Source of the DNA: Malachius bipustulatus
Lineage: Eukaryota; Arthropoda; Insecta; Coleoptera; Melyridae
DNA: 64,000 bases
NCBI GenBank assembly: GCA_910589415.1
Contig: OU342632.1
Coordinates: 47,667,341 to 47,731,340, forward strand
Direction of reading: 5' to 3'
Each line of letters starts with the position of its first letter. Position 1 is the stretch's first letter. Below, one piece after another: positions 20,641 to 32,640 of the stretch. The position numbers and the translations under genes were made by a program. The notes beneath the pieces are model-generated. The model saw only the letters and a list, made by a program, of their open reading frames with translations. It was not told the origin of the DNA and did no database searches.

Positions 20641-22129
20641 TGAATTGCTATACTAAATTAATCATTTTTTACTTGAGAAGTCTTTTGAAAATTTTGAAAA
20701 ATATGAAAATAAATTCACAAGCTGGTGTTACCAGCACCAGTGATTCACTAAAGTAATAAAATTCCGTATTTTAACATTAATTACAGAACATTCATTTTTA
20801 GTCAAGAACTTTGATACTCAGTGCATCGACCACAGGCATGTTATCGTGTAGTGTATCGATAAGGCCACCTTATCTGATGTGTCGACCTGTCCAGGATTCA
20901 ATTTGGGCTGTGTGCATCTGACGTCGGCTATCCTCATTACTTCCGCCCACTTACATTCAAATACCCAATAGCAGGGATTGTGTTGGAAAATGGGTGTTAT
21001 CATTAAATTTCCGCGCAGCTTTATTACTATATCTTTTGGCCGTTCACGGTATAGTCCTCTATCAATATTTTTTTTGTAGACCCAGCGGACAGCTATGGCT
21101 ATATGAGTTATGATAGCCATAGTTATGATATATAGGTTCACGTTCTATGTATATGTAAGCAATTTTTCCTTTTTACTTGCCAAAAAACCTTTGCTTGTTT
21201 GAAAAATCATTTTGTCGTAATCAGATATACAGAGTGATTTTTAATCGAGAAAATAGCTTTTTTTCTAAAAAATTGTAAAAATTATACCTAAGGGTGCTAT
21301 TTTTCAAGAACTAAGCAAGATTTCGATTTAATTTTTGTACAATATGTCAATATCAGCCTACATGATACAAAAACATACCACTTTCGAATATTTTTTCCTA
21401 CACGTATAAAAGTTTTCAAATTTTTAAAAATATCTTAAAAATTTTCTTACTTAGACTTAATTTCAAATTGCAATATTTGCAATGCAAGCTTTCAAGATCT
21501 GTTATTGTAAGCAGGGACCATGAAATTTGCTAATTACTAATTCACATTTCTTTATATTTGATCGAAAAGTGATATTTTGTGATAAAGTTGACTTTTTTGA
21601 TGCAATGTTAAGGAGAAACTTCTTTTATTTATGCAAGCTGGTTTTTTTCTCGATAATTACTTAAGCTACTCAAGCAACGCCGCAAATGGAGAAAATCAAT
21701 CTGCCACCATTCGTAAAGGCGAATTCTTAAAAAAAAAACAGAAAAATTAATGAAGATGGGTGAAATAATACTACGTAAAATAATTTTATATTTGTTTTTG
21801 TTTTCTTTTTAACATTCATTTTTTTAATTTTTTTTTTAATGTTCGGAATATTCTGATTACTTTGTCATAACACGCTGTATATCTCATATTTTAGTGTGTT
21901 TTCTGAAGTTTCTTGAGAAGCTGAACATTTTATAAGAAATAGATTTTTTTCTTAAACCTAAAATTATAATTGAAAAGTTCTACTTTTTAATATGTCAACC
22001 TGTATGTCCAAACGAAACCCAATGTGTAGTTTCTGAGGTTTCTCGAAAAGCAGATTAAGAAAGTTTTTCTTCTGCATAACCTAATTCGTGGATACACTGC
22101 GTATACAGGATGCACCATATATCCTTCTC
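20641..22129. other. Intergenic with an unrecognised minus-strand open stretch
   Basis: The minus strand at 20818-21141 is open (107 codons). It contains DIVIKLRGN, which matches 16782-16810, and NPCYWVFECKWAEVMR. Its identity is unknown. The stretch at 21225-22100 is AT-rich and starts with a single CAGAGTGATTT-type foldback half. Confidence 0.4.
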
Positions 22130-25100
22130 TATAATCCTATCTCGTAAACGCTAAGAGATACAGGGTCGGTTAAATTCGAGAAAAAATGCGCAATTTTGTG
22201 GCAATCTCGAATCCGTCAGGCACAAGATATCTGTGACCGTTCCTGAAATATCCTGAAAATAACTTAAAATCAAGATTTCTTATTTTAATCATATCTTTTT
22301 TATTACATATTGGAATTAAATAATTTTTTGTTGACTAACATAAGTCGGCAAGATTTACATATCTGACGTTTAAAAATTTTTTAAAGCCCACTAGATCCCA
22401 GAGTTTTCATACTCAACTTTCATTTTTCTTAAGGCCACTTTATGGTTTTTTTATATCGTTCGGTATAATAATGGAAACCAAAAATTAATAAACTTCAAAA
22501 AATAAATTTCATACATTTTCGATTTCTTTTTTCTTTGTAAAAAGACAACTTTTTAGACCTAATATCATAGAGAAATAAAAAAAAAACATTAGGCAAGCAG
22601 TATGACTTCATATTGACGTATTTTAGGGAATTTTTTTTGTTTTTCTTCGAAAAAAGAAGAATAAAAATTTTACAATTTTTTTCGGAGTTTATTAATTTTT
22701 GGTTTCCGTTTTTTTTTATATAAAACGACATAGAAAAATAATATGGCGGCCATAAGAAAAACGAAAGTTGACTCTGAAAACTCTGTCTGGATCTAGTCGG
22801 CTTTATTTCCAATAATAAGAACGATATGGCAAAAATAAGAAATCTCGATTTTTCAGTTTTTTCATAGATATTTCAGCACTGACTGAAAATATCCTGATTT
22901 TTTTTCTGGAATTAATGATTTATTATAATGATTTTTTTAATTCTTACAAACATGAAACATGAATTATCAAACAGCAAACAATATAAATATTAAAAAAATA
23001 AAATAATAAAAAAAGAATCACAAATAAAAAAATTCAGAAAAATCCCTCCAAGGTTTCCAACATAGAAGCTGCATTGCTTCGAATTCTTTGGAAAACGTAT
23101 GAGCACACGTCGCACGGGATTCGTCTTTGACATTCGTAATTTTCTGACCAACCGATGTCAGAAATCTCAAGGTTTCATTACCCCAAACTCCTGAAGTTTC
23201 TTGTCCGACAGGCACAAAAATGAAACGATCTTCAAGATTCGGTATTTGTTTCTTATTCTCTAATTACCGGAATTTGGGCAGATCTTAGAGCTCGGGAGAT
23301 AATCTCGTTCGCCTCGGCATGTCGCGAAAGACGACCAGCACTGGATAGACACGACAGACCATGCAATCCTTTCGAAGTTACTTCGTTTCCGCAGCGGCAA
23401 TGATGGGGATAACAGAAATCACAGCCTAAGCGAAATGTGATGGAAATTCTAAAGCACTCATCTAAAAGATGGGTTCCAAGTTGAGGAGATGGAAGAGCAT
23501 TTAGCCAGTCACTGGTATGTGGTTGAGAATTAGCAAGAAGTCTAGCTTTGTCTTGTTGAGAGGTTGTTTCATGGATCAAGGAATCTAAACTTTTTTGAAA
23601 AGCAATTGTCTCCCATGAAGATTGAGACAACATATTTTCCGGAGTAATTAGATTTCGATCATGCCAAGTACTCAAAGCTTCTGGGATCAATGAATCAGCT
23701 TGTATCATTCCAAAAGGAAGAAGAGACGTCACCAATTCGAGACAGCTGTGGTAGGAAGCGAGAAAACATGGAATCGCTGAGCATGTTTGATTCCGATACC
23801 GCCTATCTTTATGGGAAGGGAAGATTGTATCCAAGCTTCGTGAGAAAGAGCGCAGTTCAAGATGTTTTCAAGGGTTGATTTTGAAATAGTGTCGTAAACT
23901 TGCAGAGCTTGCGGTTTTCACCACGAAGGAGAACAGCGTAGGAAATATATAAGACGTGGTATTGAAAGGGAAATTTTCAGTAGAAAATAAGCTGAATGAG
24001 AAGAAATCCTGTCCAATCTTGATGTGAATAGGTTTAATGGATTTATTTTTCCATTAATAATTATAGTTAGAATATCCTCATCAGCAAGTGGGGCCCCTAG
24101 AAGAGTTGTGTTTTCCAAGTTCATATATGTAATTCCAGGTAGAAAAGATCTAAAGTCGTTCAAGATAGATAATTTATTTTTATGATCACCAAGGAAAATA
24201 ATTTCGCATTTAGAAGGGTTTAGAAATAAACCTTTATTTTGATGCAGCCTCAGAAATAGTTTTCAGGTCATTCAACACTGTATCAACATCACCACCAATA
24301 GTTCCGTCATTTAAGTACCAAATATTTAATTCCGATTTAGGTGATTTGATGATAGGATTCATAGCAAAAAGAGCTGGGCCCAAGGAATCGCCTTCTTGAA
24401 TTACCCATTCAGACGAAATAATTTGTTGATGGAAATATAAATTCGAAGGTTTGTAGTAAGAATTGAAAATAAAAGGTAAATGAGTCGGAAAAGTTGACTT
24501 GACCTCTTGAAAGATGGAATCTCTTTTTATTTCGTTAAATGCATTCCGAAAATCTAGTTTTAGAAAAAACTTTTGGAACCGCATGGTTGTTATTGAAATA
24601 TATACGAGCAGCATAGGCACCAATTTCAGCACCACCTTTTACCCTTACACCAAGTTGATTAGGAGTAAAAAACTCGAACAGAGTTGGTAAAATTCTGAAA
24701 TTTATCACTTTAGCAGTAACACGGCGCCAAACATTTCCAACTGCACCGCATTTTTTTTTAAGAGCCGTCAAAGAGCCTCCGAAAAAAATAGGACGCATCG
24801 ATTCAGGAATCGATTTCCTTTAAAAGCTGGATCCCCGAATCTCCGGTATTTTTGGCAATGAGATCTTTGAGAATTTGCGGTCTCAAAGCATCTAAACCGC
24901 CAGCAGATCCTGGTGGAAATGAATTAATAGCTTTCGTAATCTCTTGATCTGTTATCGATGGGAAGGAAATATATTCAGGTGTTTCGAGGAAAAAATCGGT
25001 TGTGGATGGGGGGATGTTTCTTAAGAAGATTGGCCAATGTGGAGGGATCATTTGAAGCTAGAGAGTCCTCAGAAGTTAGAAGTTTAAATGCGCCACGAGT

Positions 25101-25838
25101 GTCTCCATCGGACAATTTTGATTCTATTTTCTTGCCAACATGCAAATGTGTCTTTTCAGTATGTTGATTGACCGAAAACTTCATTGAAGCATAAGTAGGA
25201 GCTAAATTCTCTATATTTTCTGCACTCTCTAATTGATCTTGACTGCAAACTGTGATTTTCTGTTTAGTCTAAGTGAAAAGATTCTTTATGTTATCTGATT
25301 TCTTAGGAATAGTTGAAGCTTGAAATGGAAGCAAAAAAAGGTTTCTCCAAGCACATTCTGAACCTGTAGTAGTTATTGCTTTGAGTTTTGCAGTGAGTAA
25401 AATCTGCTAACATCATCCGGGCACCCTTAGGATACCGCCGTAATGTGGGAACAATCATTTTGAGTGACGATAAATGCTTACTGAGATCGGAAAAATCATT
25501 TTGAGATGGAGTATCATAATTACGAGTTAATTTTGGATGTAATTTACCATTGTGGATCTTTAAGCCATTGACATTTTTGAAATGTTTTTGACATACACGG
25601 CTTCATCTTGTTGGGAGTGGATGAATTCTGGACAGCTTTTGGAAAAACCAGCAATTAACATGAACCTAATCTTCAAATGTATATAAATTTATACTTCCCA
25701 CATTTCATAAATTTTCAGGAACCGTTTCAGTTACATACCTATATCTTATATGTTTTGACGTATTCGAGATGGCCACAAAATAGCGCATCTTTTCTGCAAT
25801 TTAACCGACCTTGTATCTCTTAGCATTTACGAGATACC
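22130..25838. mobile_element. Foldback element carrying a nested retroelement
   Basis: The outer arms TATCTCGTAAACGCTAAGAG (about 22131) and CTCTTAGCATTTACGAGATA (about 25819-25838) are inverted. The inner arms (GAGTTTTCATACTCAACTTTC near 22400 vs CGAAAGTTGACTCTGAAAAC near 22760) are also inverted. The family is the same as 49776-50759. The right arm is broken at about 22880 and resumes at about 25717, so about 2.84 kb of foreign DNA with reverse-transcriptase remains is inserted in it. Confidence 0.7.
22880..25716 (-). pseudogene. Reverse-transcriptase retroelement remnant with CCHC-like tail
   Basis: Minus-strand pieces in several frames, 5' to 3': PPGSAGGLDALRPQILKDL (24803-25051), RT core KLDFRNAFNEIKRDSIF, QEGDSLGPALFA and WYLNDGTIGG (24234-24635), and a C-terminal part with CRCGNEV...HGLHGLSC...GR.SRHAEANEI (23253-23834). 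The catalytic box, expected YLDD, reads YLND, and frames are broken, so it is inactive. The Cys-x-Cys...His...Cys cluster after the RT resembles the zinc knuckle preceding a restriction-like endonuclease in some early-branching non-LTR elements; clade assignment is uncertain. Confidence 0.7.
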
Positions 25839-26484
25839 CATGGTGAGCTCTGAAATAAGAGATATCAGACATCCATATCTAAGCATTATAGGTAGGCAGA
25901 CATGATAATAAGGGTTCTTCACATGTTTTCTAAATAGTAATGATTTTAGTTTTAGAAACATATCGGACGAATAATTTTGTACGGATAAGAAAAGTATTAA
26001 TTTACCTTCATAAGTTGTAAGCAATAATGGCATAAAATTTCTACATAGTAAAGAATATGAATACTAATGACACCTCTATTGAATGAAAGTGTTAAGGAAA
26101 CTGCGCTGCTATAATCACTCTCATTTACTATAATTTATACTACATAATATACAAGTTCGTGACTGACGCAAAGATCCGTCTCGCACAACCTACGAATACA
26201 CGGTCCATTGATTTTTCGAGTGAATATTATAAGTAATAGTGTCCGAAATTAGACCTCATACTGTATAATACATGAGTTTTTAAAGGTTAAGTAATCAATT
26301 CCGCGTTTTTATAAAGGCGGGGCTGAGTAAAGGTACCTACGTTTTATAGCTTTATGCAAATTTGAGGATTTCATAGTGGGAATCTAATTAATTATAAAAA
26401 AAGTGAAATATTCTTTGACCAATAATAGTGTAAATAACTATAACAGTAATTATTATTGTACACCCTACACATTACGTAATTGTA
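25839..26484. other. Intergenic, no gene recognised
   Basis: AT-rich with only short ORFs. Confidence 0.4.
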
Positions 26485-26615
26485 TATTACTCAACAAGCG
26501 CATTTTGACAGCTATTATCCACGACGAGAATGAAAATTGCGAGCCTCAACGAGTGCTGTAACATCTGAGTGGATAATACTATTATGTGCGAGTGGAATAC
26601 TGCACTTTATCTACG
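26485..26615. repeat. Dispersed repeat, inverted partner of 8305-8455
   Basis: Shares CAGCTATTATCCACGA, GAGTGCTGTAACATCT and GCACTTTATCTACGA blocks with the reverse complement of the 8.3-kb copy. Confidence 0.7.
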
Positions 26616-26621
26616 ATTAAA

Positions 26622-28258
26622 CAGGGTGTTTCAGTGATATTGAACCAAATTTAAAGGGGTAGCTCCTTTTATGAAATTAAGTTGAAAAAACAAATTTCAG
26701 CTTTGTTTCGTTTGAAAGGTATAGGGTGTCAAAGTTTTTAAAAATATAACAATTTTTGGTTATAACTCGTGAAAATTACTTAATAAATAATATAATAAAA
26801 CTTGGCATGAACAGTAAGTAAACAAAGTTTTTTAATTTGGAGATTTCAGATTTTCCAGATGTCTACCAGTGGCGTAGATATTCAGGGTTTACACCACTTT
26901 GCTATCCTTATCTTTTACGCCACTGACTTCTTTGCATATACAATAGCCAACACTACAATACAAAGAGATATTTGAAGTTTCCTCAGGCAATTTTTTTTTA
27001 AGAGGGAGCATCGGTTTTAACTGTGTAGGTAAGACATAGTCGCTCCACTCTGGTAATTTGGCTTCGAGAAATAACTCATACAGCCACACACAATTTAAAT
27101 CATGTATTTGCCTTCAAAACCTTTGATCGCTTATTTTACTTTTCACAGACATTCGAAAATGAATCTGAAAAGTACTGCGGGTCGATCTGAGTTTCGAATC
27201 CGCAATCTATGGCTCCGTGGGCCATCGGAGAATCACTAGGCCAGGCAAGTCACTTTCCTCAGGCGATGTCGCTAATCATTAAGAATAATAATATTTTGTA
27301 TAGAAATTCTAATCTATACCAAGTAAATAGAGCTTATTTCTTGACAAAAATAGTAACGGAATACCGCCGGTGTGCGATCACAAGTGGAATAGCCCCTAAA
27401 TCGTGACCGCACAATTTTCTACTCGAGTTAAAGCTTTTTTTTTGCAAAATATCGCTTTTTTATTTATTTATTTTTTTGCTTATAAAAGCCAAACTGATAA
27501 ATCAATGTAAATGGTCTCAATGGAAATGTGGAGAATTAAAATACGAAAGAAATGAGCGCTAACACAACACGATCGGTTCATTATTAAAGGAGAAAACCCC
27601 AAAAAACCGAAAATAGCGTCTTTCAAAAATTCGTAACACTATTTTGTAAGTTTTAATACAGGCTCTTTGCAAAATAGTGGATATTGAGAGGAATGTCTGC
27701 CAGAAAAACACATGCAATCACGGTCGTATAATTATTTTATTCGAATTTATGGAACGAAAAAAAATTTTTATCAATTTTTCCATTTGAATGCTGAAAAATT
27801 GGTAAAATTTGCGCGCGAACATGAGCGAAAACAGCATACCTATTGTATTACTAATATTCCTCGCATCTGCTATTCTACCCCCACTCTACGACCAGCGCCG
27901 TTTTCACTCATGTCTTCGCGCAAATTTTACCAAAGAAAGTGCAAGAAAAATCATTGGCGTGAAAGATAGGGAGGGAAAATGGGAGCCAACCCTGAATATC
28001 TACGCCACTGACAGACATCTACAAAACCTGTAGTAGCCAAATTAAAGATCTTTGTTTGACTATCGTTCATGCCAAGTTTCATCAAAATCGGATTAAATAT
28101 CACGAGATACATAGGTATAACCAAAAACTTTTATATTTTTTTAAACTTTGACACCCTGAGTATCTTTTGACCTAAACGTCATTTTAACCTCAAATTTATT
28201 TTTTCAACTTTTATTCATGTGATGAACTATGTACCTACCCCTTTAAATTTTTATCCAA
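26622..28258. repeat. Large inverted-repeat (foldback) region
   Basis: Left arm (about 26640-26935) and right arm (about 27955-28258) are diverged inverted copies, for example GTGGCGTAGATATTCAGGGT against ACCCTGAATATCTACGCCAC. The left edge carries CAGGGTGTTTCAG; the right lacks the matching end. A similar pair lies at 36190-36840. The middle (27000-27950) has no recognised gene. Confidence 0.6.
27170..27255 (-). repeat. Possible tRNA-derived SINE head
   Basis: On the minus strand TGGCCTAGTGATTCTC (A-box-like) is followed by GCGGATTCGAAACTC (B-box-like) about 40 bases later. The folded cloverleaf is not obvious, so it is more likely a SINE or tRNA relic than a working tRNA gene. Confidence 0.35.
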
Positions 28259-28472
28259 TTTCTAGCAGGCAACTAAACGGAAGACTTGACGTTTCGTTTA
28301 ATTTAATTATTTCTCTCACTATAGTTAAGTGATCAAATTGTGCTGTGTGTTAATAAGACACATTGTACTGATGAGTCCCAATTAGGACGAAACACGTGTA
28401 TTTTTTTATTGAAAATGCACATGCACTGCAGGATAATCCCTATGACGCTCTGAGGCGTACATGAGCGGAGAT

Positions 28473-30540
28473 ATAATAATAATAATAAAGAGCCTTTATT
28501 TGTTTGTGTACTGTACATTTCACAATACAAAATTAAACTGGGAGGCGAAGTCTAGCCTGAGCTACTCTACTTAACCTCCAGCCAATGAAATTAACAACTT
28601 ATTTACTTTAACCGATAATAACAATCATTTCACAACCGCTGCTGAATTTCCAGTAAGTAAACTTTATAATGTTTTTTCAAGAAATTTAGGGTGCGTGTTC
28701 TCATAAAACTAGGTATAGCGTTAAATATTTTAACTGCATTGTACGTGAAACATCTCTGAGACCCAGCAAGACGGAATTTGGGTAGCATTAAGGTATCTGT
28801 ATATCTAATAAGGCGATGATGCATGTTACCCCTTAGTAACAATTATTTCTCTTTGAGGTATGGAAGTGTCGATGTATATAAGATTTTGTACACTAACGAG
28901 CTCATATGATATTTGTAAAGGTTTTCTATTCTCAACCATTTCAGCTCATTTATTTTAGCCGATACTCTGTCATATTTTCGGAGACCAAATACAAATCTGC
29001 AACACGCATGTTGCACTTTTTGAAGGCGATATTTAGTTCATTGGTACAGGCATGGAAAATAAAGAACCAGACAATAATTTAGAACAAAAAACACCAGACT
29101 CTCGCATAATACCTTTCTCAACCGAAAGCCAAGCAAGTGTCTGTTTCTGTACAACTGCCTCAAAAATAAGTAAGACTTCTTAAGCAGAATCGAGACCTGC
29201 TCATTGAACCGCAGTCTACAATCAAAAACTATACCGAGATTTTTTTGACACCTTGCACTCCTCAATGGCTGGTTCCCAACAATCAGCTGCAAGTCCTCCA
29301 CATCCGGGCTCGAACCAAACGTCATAACGCTACATTTTTCGGGATTTAGCCTGAGTCCGTGGGCATCAGAAAAGGCTACCAAAGATGCAATATCATTATT
29401 CATGCGATTTGAAGCAAACTCCACCATCTGGGGGTTATACGAGAAATACAGCTGGGTGTCATCCGCAAATGACTGGATACTAACATGTTGTATTGTTCTT
29501 GGACTATCGGCTACGTAGATCAGGTAAAGGACCGGTCCCAACACAGAGCCTTGGAGAACTCCAGATGTAACCGGAGAAAAATCAGAGGAAGAAGTATCAT
29601 CGAGAATAACCTTCTGGAAGCGATCTTCCAGATAATGAGTAAAAAAACCACATGTGATGTCATCGAAGCCAAAATACCGTAGTTTTGCACATAAAAGTCT
29701 ATGTGCTAGGGTATCAAAGGCCTTTGAATAGTCCAACTGAACCACAGATGTGGCAAGCCCGAGGTCCAGCGACCTAATGATGTGATCTGTCAGGTTCAAG
29801 ATCGAGGTTGTTGTGCTGTAGCCCTTACGGAATCCCGACTGACTAGTTGGAATTATCTCGGAGTCGACTACGAATTGGACGCAGGTCGGAAAAACTCTCA
29901 GGATTAGAGACTTTGGGCAGGGGTTTAATCAGGGAATATTTCCACTGTTGCGGGAAATATCCGGATTCCAAGCAGCAGTTGATGATATGAGTCAGATAGG
30001 GAGCGATCACATGTAAGGAGAGCTTTAACATTCTGGAGGAGATATCAGATCCGATTGCATTTGATCTCAGACCTGTCACTATGTCTTTTATTTCTTCAAT
30101 TGTCGATAAGCGAATCGAGAAACTCCGATCTGTGTTATATCTATTTGTTAAGTAATAGGCTGCGTTGTATCAGGACAATTATTTTTCGGTGTGAATACCG
30201 ATAAGAAATACACATTCAACTCACAAGGCCTTTTCAGATTAGCAGGAAGCTCAACGGATCGCTTACCCTTTATATTTAATAACTTCAATGCATTCCAAAG
30301 TTGTCTGCTTTCATCACCCTTAGAACGAATCGAGAGATAAGCAACTTTTTCTCGACTTATTGCACTAACAACTGTATTCCTTAATTATTGTTGAAAATAT
30401 TTGTAATCTAGAATATTTTTAGTTCGCTTGTATTTAGATAAGGCATTGTCTCGGGACCTCATGATGCAACGAATATTGTAAGTCAACCACGAGGCGAAAG
30501 GCTTGGTCACCCTAGACGTGATCAATGGAGCATGTACGTC
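28473..30540 (-). mobile_element. LINE A (jockey-like), 5'-truncated, inserted in LINE B
   Basis: The tail is a (TTA)n microsatellite on the minus strand (28473-28487). From 5' to 3' it contains an EN-RT linker (30100-30500, several frame breaks), an N-terminal RT piece with HIINCCLESGYFPQQWK and DLRPI (29843-30079), the RT core (29038-29799) and a C-terminal piece with LPKFRLAGSQRCFTYNAVKI (28630-28842). About 2.07 kb remains. The endonuclease domain is missing. Confidence 0.8.
29038..29799 (-). pseudogene. LINE A reverse transcriptase core
   Basis: 254 codons are open. RT motifs in order: VVQLDYSKAFDTLAH (first catalytic Asp), SGVLQGSVLGPVLY, SFADDTQLYF (the FADD catalytic pair), LRLNPEKCSVMTFG and KNLGIVFDCRLRFN (thumb). 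The catalytic residues are intact although flanking regions are frameshifted, so it is a relic and not a working polymerase gene. Confidence 0.85.
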
Positions 30541-30976
30541 GATCGTATCGATTCACGCTGAATTTGAATGCTTGCAGGTTGTATTGTTCGGGAAACACAC
30601 CTCTTGGCAGGCTATTCCAAAGTATTGCGGTTCGATACATGAAAGAACTCTGAAATAAAGTGGTGCGAGGTAAAACGAGCTGCACCTGATAGGGATGAGC
30701 TATTGCGGTCTGACGTGTACTTCTGCCCGGTCTCGTTTTAGGTGGGATCAAACGAGCCACGTCTTTTGAACACTTTCCATAGAAATATCTGTAAAAAAGG
30801 ATCAGGTCCGCTACCATTCTTCGGTGATCAAGACTATCTAAATTTTTAGTCAATGTCGGGTCCCCGCTCAAGTGTAAGGCCCTATTCTGGATGGAGTCAA
30901 GTAATTTTAGCGTATGTTTACGAGATGAGCTCCAAAGATGTGAACAGTACTCCAAAGATGGTTGTATTTGAACCAT
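30512..30976 (-). pseudogene. LINE B C-terminal RT region
   Basis: The open frame carries LEYCSHLWSSSRKHTLKLLD, LDHRRMVADLILFYRYFYGK, LIPPKTRPGRSTRQ and TAILWNSLPRGVFPEQYNLQ, the conserved thumb/C-terminal block of jockey-type LINEs. Its last ten codons come from LINE A. A second copy is at 34050-34280. Confidence 0.8.
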
Positions 30977-31366
30977 AAAATTGTGTATAAAATTCCTTTG
31001 TGCGGAAAAGTGTTATAAGTTATTGAGAAGCACTCGTCGCCAGACCTGCAACATGGTCATACCAAGACATGTTCTATGCGATGCTCACGTCAAGCAAACG
31101 AAGAGATGATTATGAAGAAAGAGAGTTTCCCGTTATTTTTGGAGATGACTGCCTGGGTTTTCTCAGCAGTAAATTGAGCGTGATTTCTGTCGCCCCAAGC
31201 TAGAATCTCTTTTAGGTCATTGTTGAGTTTTGAGACTTCTTGCTCTTTGCGAGAATGTGCGTCGGTGGCAGATATTCGCGCATCTAGGGTATAAGAATGA
31301 TATAAGAGTACTGTCATCGGCAAAACTGTATATAGGTTTTTTTGTTGTTTCAAGTATCGACGGCTA

Positions 31367-32640
31367 TTGTATTTTGTATTTGTATTTGTATTTGTATTTT
31401 TGAGGGTGATCAAGTTACTGCGACCTAAAAGATCTATTGTATCCCCTCTACTGTGCTTCGCCTGGTGTGGAATCCCTTTAGTGAAGTACCCTCTCCAAGT
31501 CCATTTCCTTGAGAAACTTCAGGATTTTGAGAGGATCAAGGCAGGTCCCTGCCTCTAGCTGGTGGTGGCCCAGAACATTACTTCTTTTGAGTTCTATCGC
31601 ATCGCAGTTGAGCAGCAGGTGACGTGTTGTCTCGTCTCCTTTCCCGCAGAATCTGCAGACGCCATTTTCTTCTATACCTAACTTCCTCAGGTGTTCCTTG
31701 AGCTTGCAATGTCCCGTTAGGAATCCCGTCAGTGTTCTGAGACGTTCCTTGCTGAGGTTGAAAAGTATATTCTACCTCTCTCGGTTAAAATTCCCGAGAA
31801 GTTCTTTGGCTTGTCTCAACCCCGAGAGGTTCCTCCAATGGGTTTTTCTCAGTTTTATTCTTCCTTTTGGAGTTCTCCTTGAAGAAAGTATCTTCGAAGC
31901 AACATAATCAATGGTTCTGGTCCTTTGAAGGGTGTCGATGCTCCTTTTCTCGCCAATGAGTCTGAATTTTTCTTGCGTTCGAGGTGGTCTCGAGCACAAG
32001 GATTGTTTAGATTGCCGACTGTCTTGACGGGTGACAAGCCCCGCTCGGTCAGCAGTCTGTTTTGCGGTGATGTCCCGCGATTTCTTGGTTTTTTGTTTCT
32101 TACCATGGTTGATCCCACGAGTAGCTATAGGGAAGGGTGTTCCACCTATGCAGTGCCCCGCATGCAAAGGTGAGGGGATTGATACAGTGGGGTACCCCCT
32201 GGTGCCCCAAGGTTGAATCCAGTAGGGCTGGTCTTCTATCCAGTCACGCATCCCATCAGCCTGGACCCCCGCCTTAGGATTTAGGTTTTTTAGTGAGATT
32301 GTCTCCTCTTGGTTCCAGCAATTAAGGCAAGACCCCCGCATCAGATGATACGGTATATCAGAGATTCCACAGTCGGACGTCTCTGGCGCCGTTGCCCCTA
32401 GTGCAGACCTTTAGTCACGACACGACAACTAGGTTAGGGGAGGTGGTCCGCGGCAGGGCTTCCTGAGCTACCAATCTAGAATTTTACCTCCGACGAGCTC
32501 TATTACCACTGCTAACCCTACTCATTTCCGCTCATTGTAAAGCCTTCCCCCTATCCGCCACCTGGGGACGGGCCCGATGGGTACTCAATCGACGGCTATC
32601 TGCAAGGAGCCATCTGCAAGAAAACTCACAAGTCACAAGC
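31367..32640 (-). mobile_element. LINE C, minus-strand copy
   Basis: The microsatellite tail (AAATAC)n appears on the minus strand at 31370-31397. The C-terminal ORF includes LSGLRQAKELLGNFNRE, then in another frame TGHCKLKEHLRKLG and a CCHC-type CRFCGKGDETTRHLLLNC (about 31640-31700). It matches the plus-strand copy at 38856-39458 closely. The upstream part (32080-32640) is GC-richer and may be its 5' region; it ends without a clear border. Confidence 0.7.

Larger units (their letters stand above)
28405..31366 (-). mobile_element. LINE B, 5'-truncated, split by LINE A
   Basis: The 3' UTR (28405-28472, ATGCACATGCACTGCAGG) is separated from the coding part (30541-31366) by LINE A. The joint GAGATA|TCGATTCACG matches the uninterrupted copy at 20.4 kb. 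The coding part holds an FADDS reverse-transcriptase box (about 31305-31330, in a shifted frame), KLNNDLKEILAWGDRNHAQF, LEYCSHLWSSS, PKTRPGRSTRQ and TAILWNSLPRGVFP, typical of the C-terminal half of a jockey-group LINE RT. Confidence 0.8.

Noticed and set aside
31772..32341. 189-codon ORF as a host gene
   Set aside because: Its C-terminal third is LINE C ORF2 (matching 38875-39060); the N-terminal part is likely LINE 5' sequence, not a separate protein.
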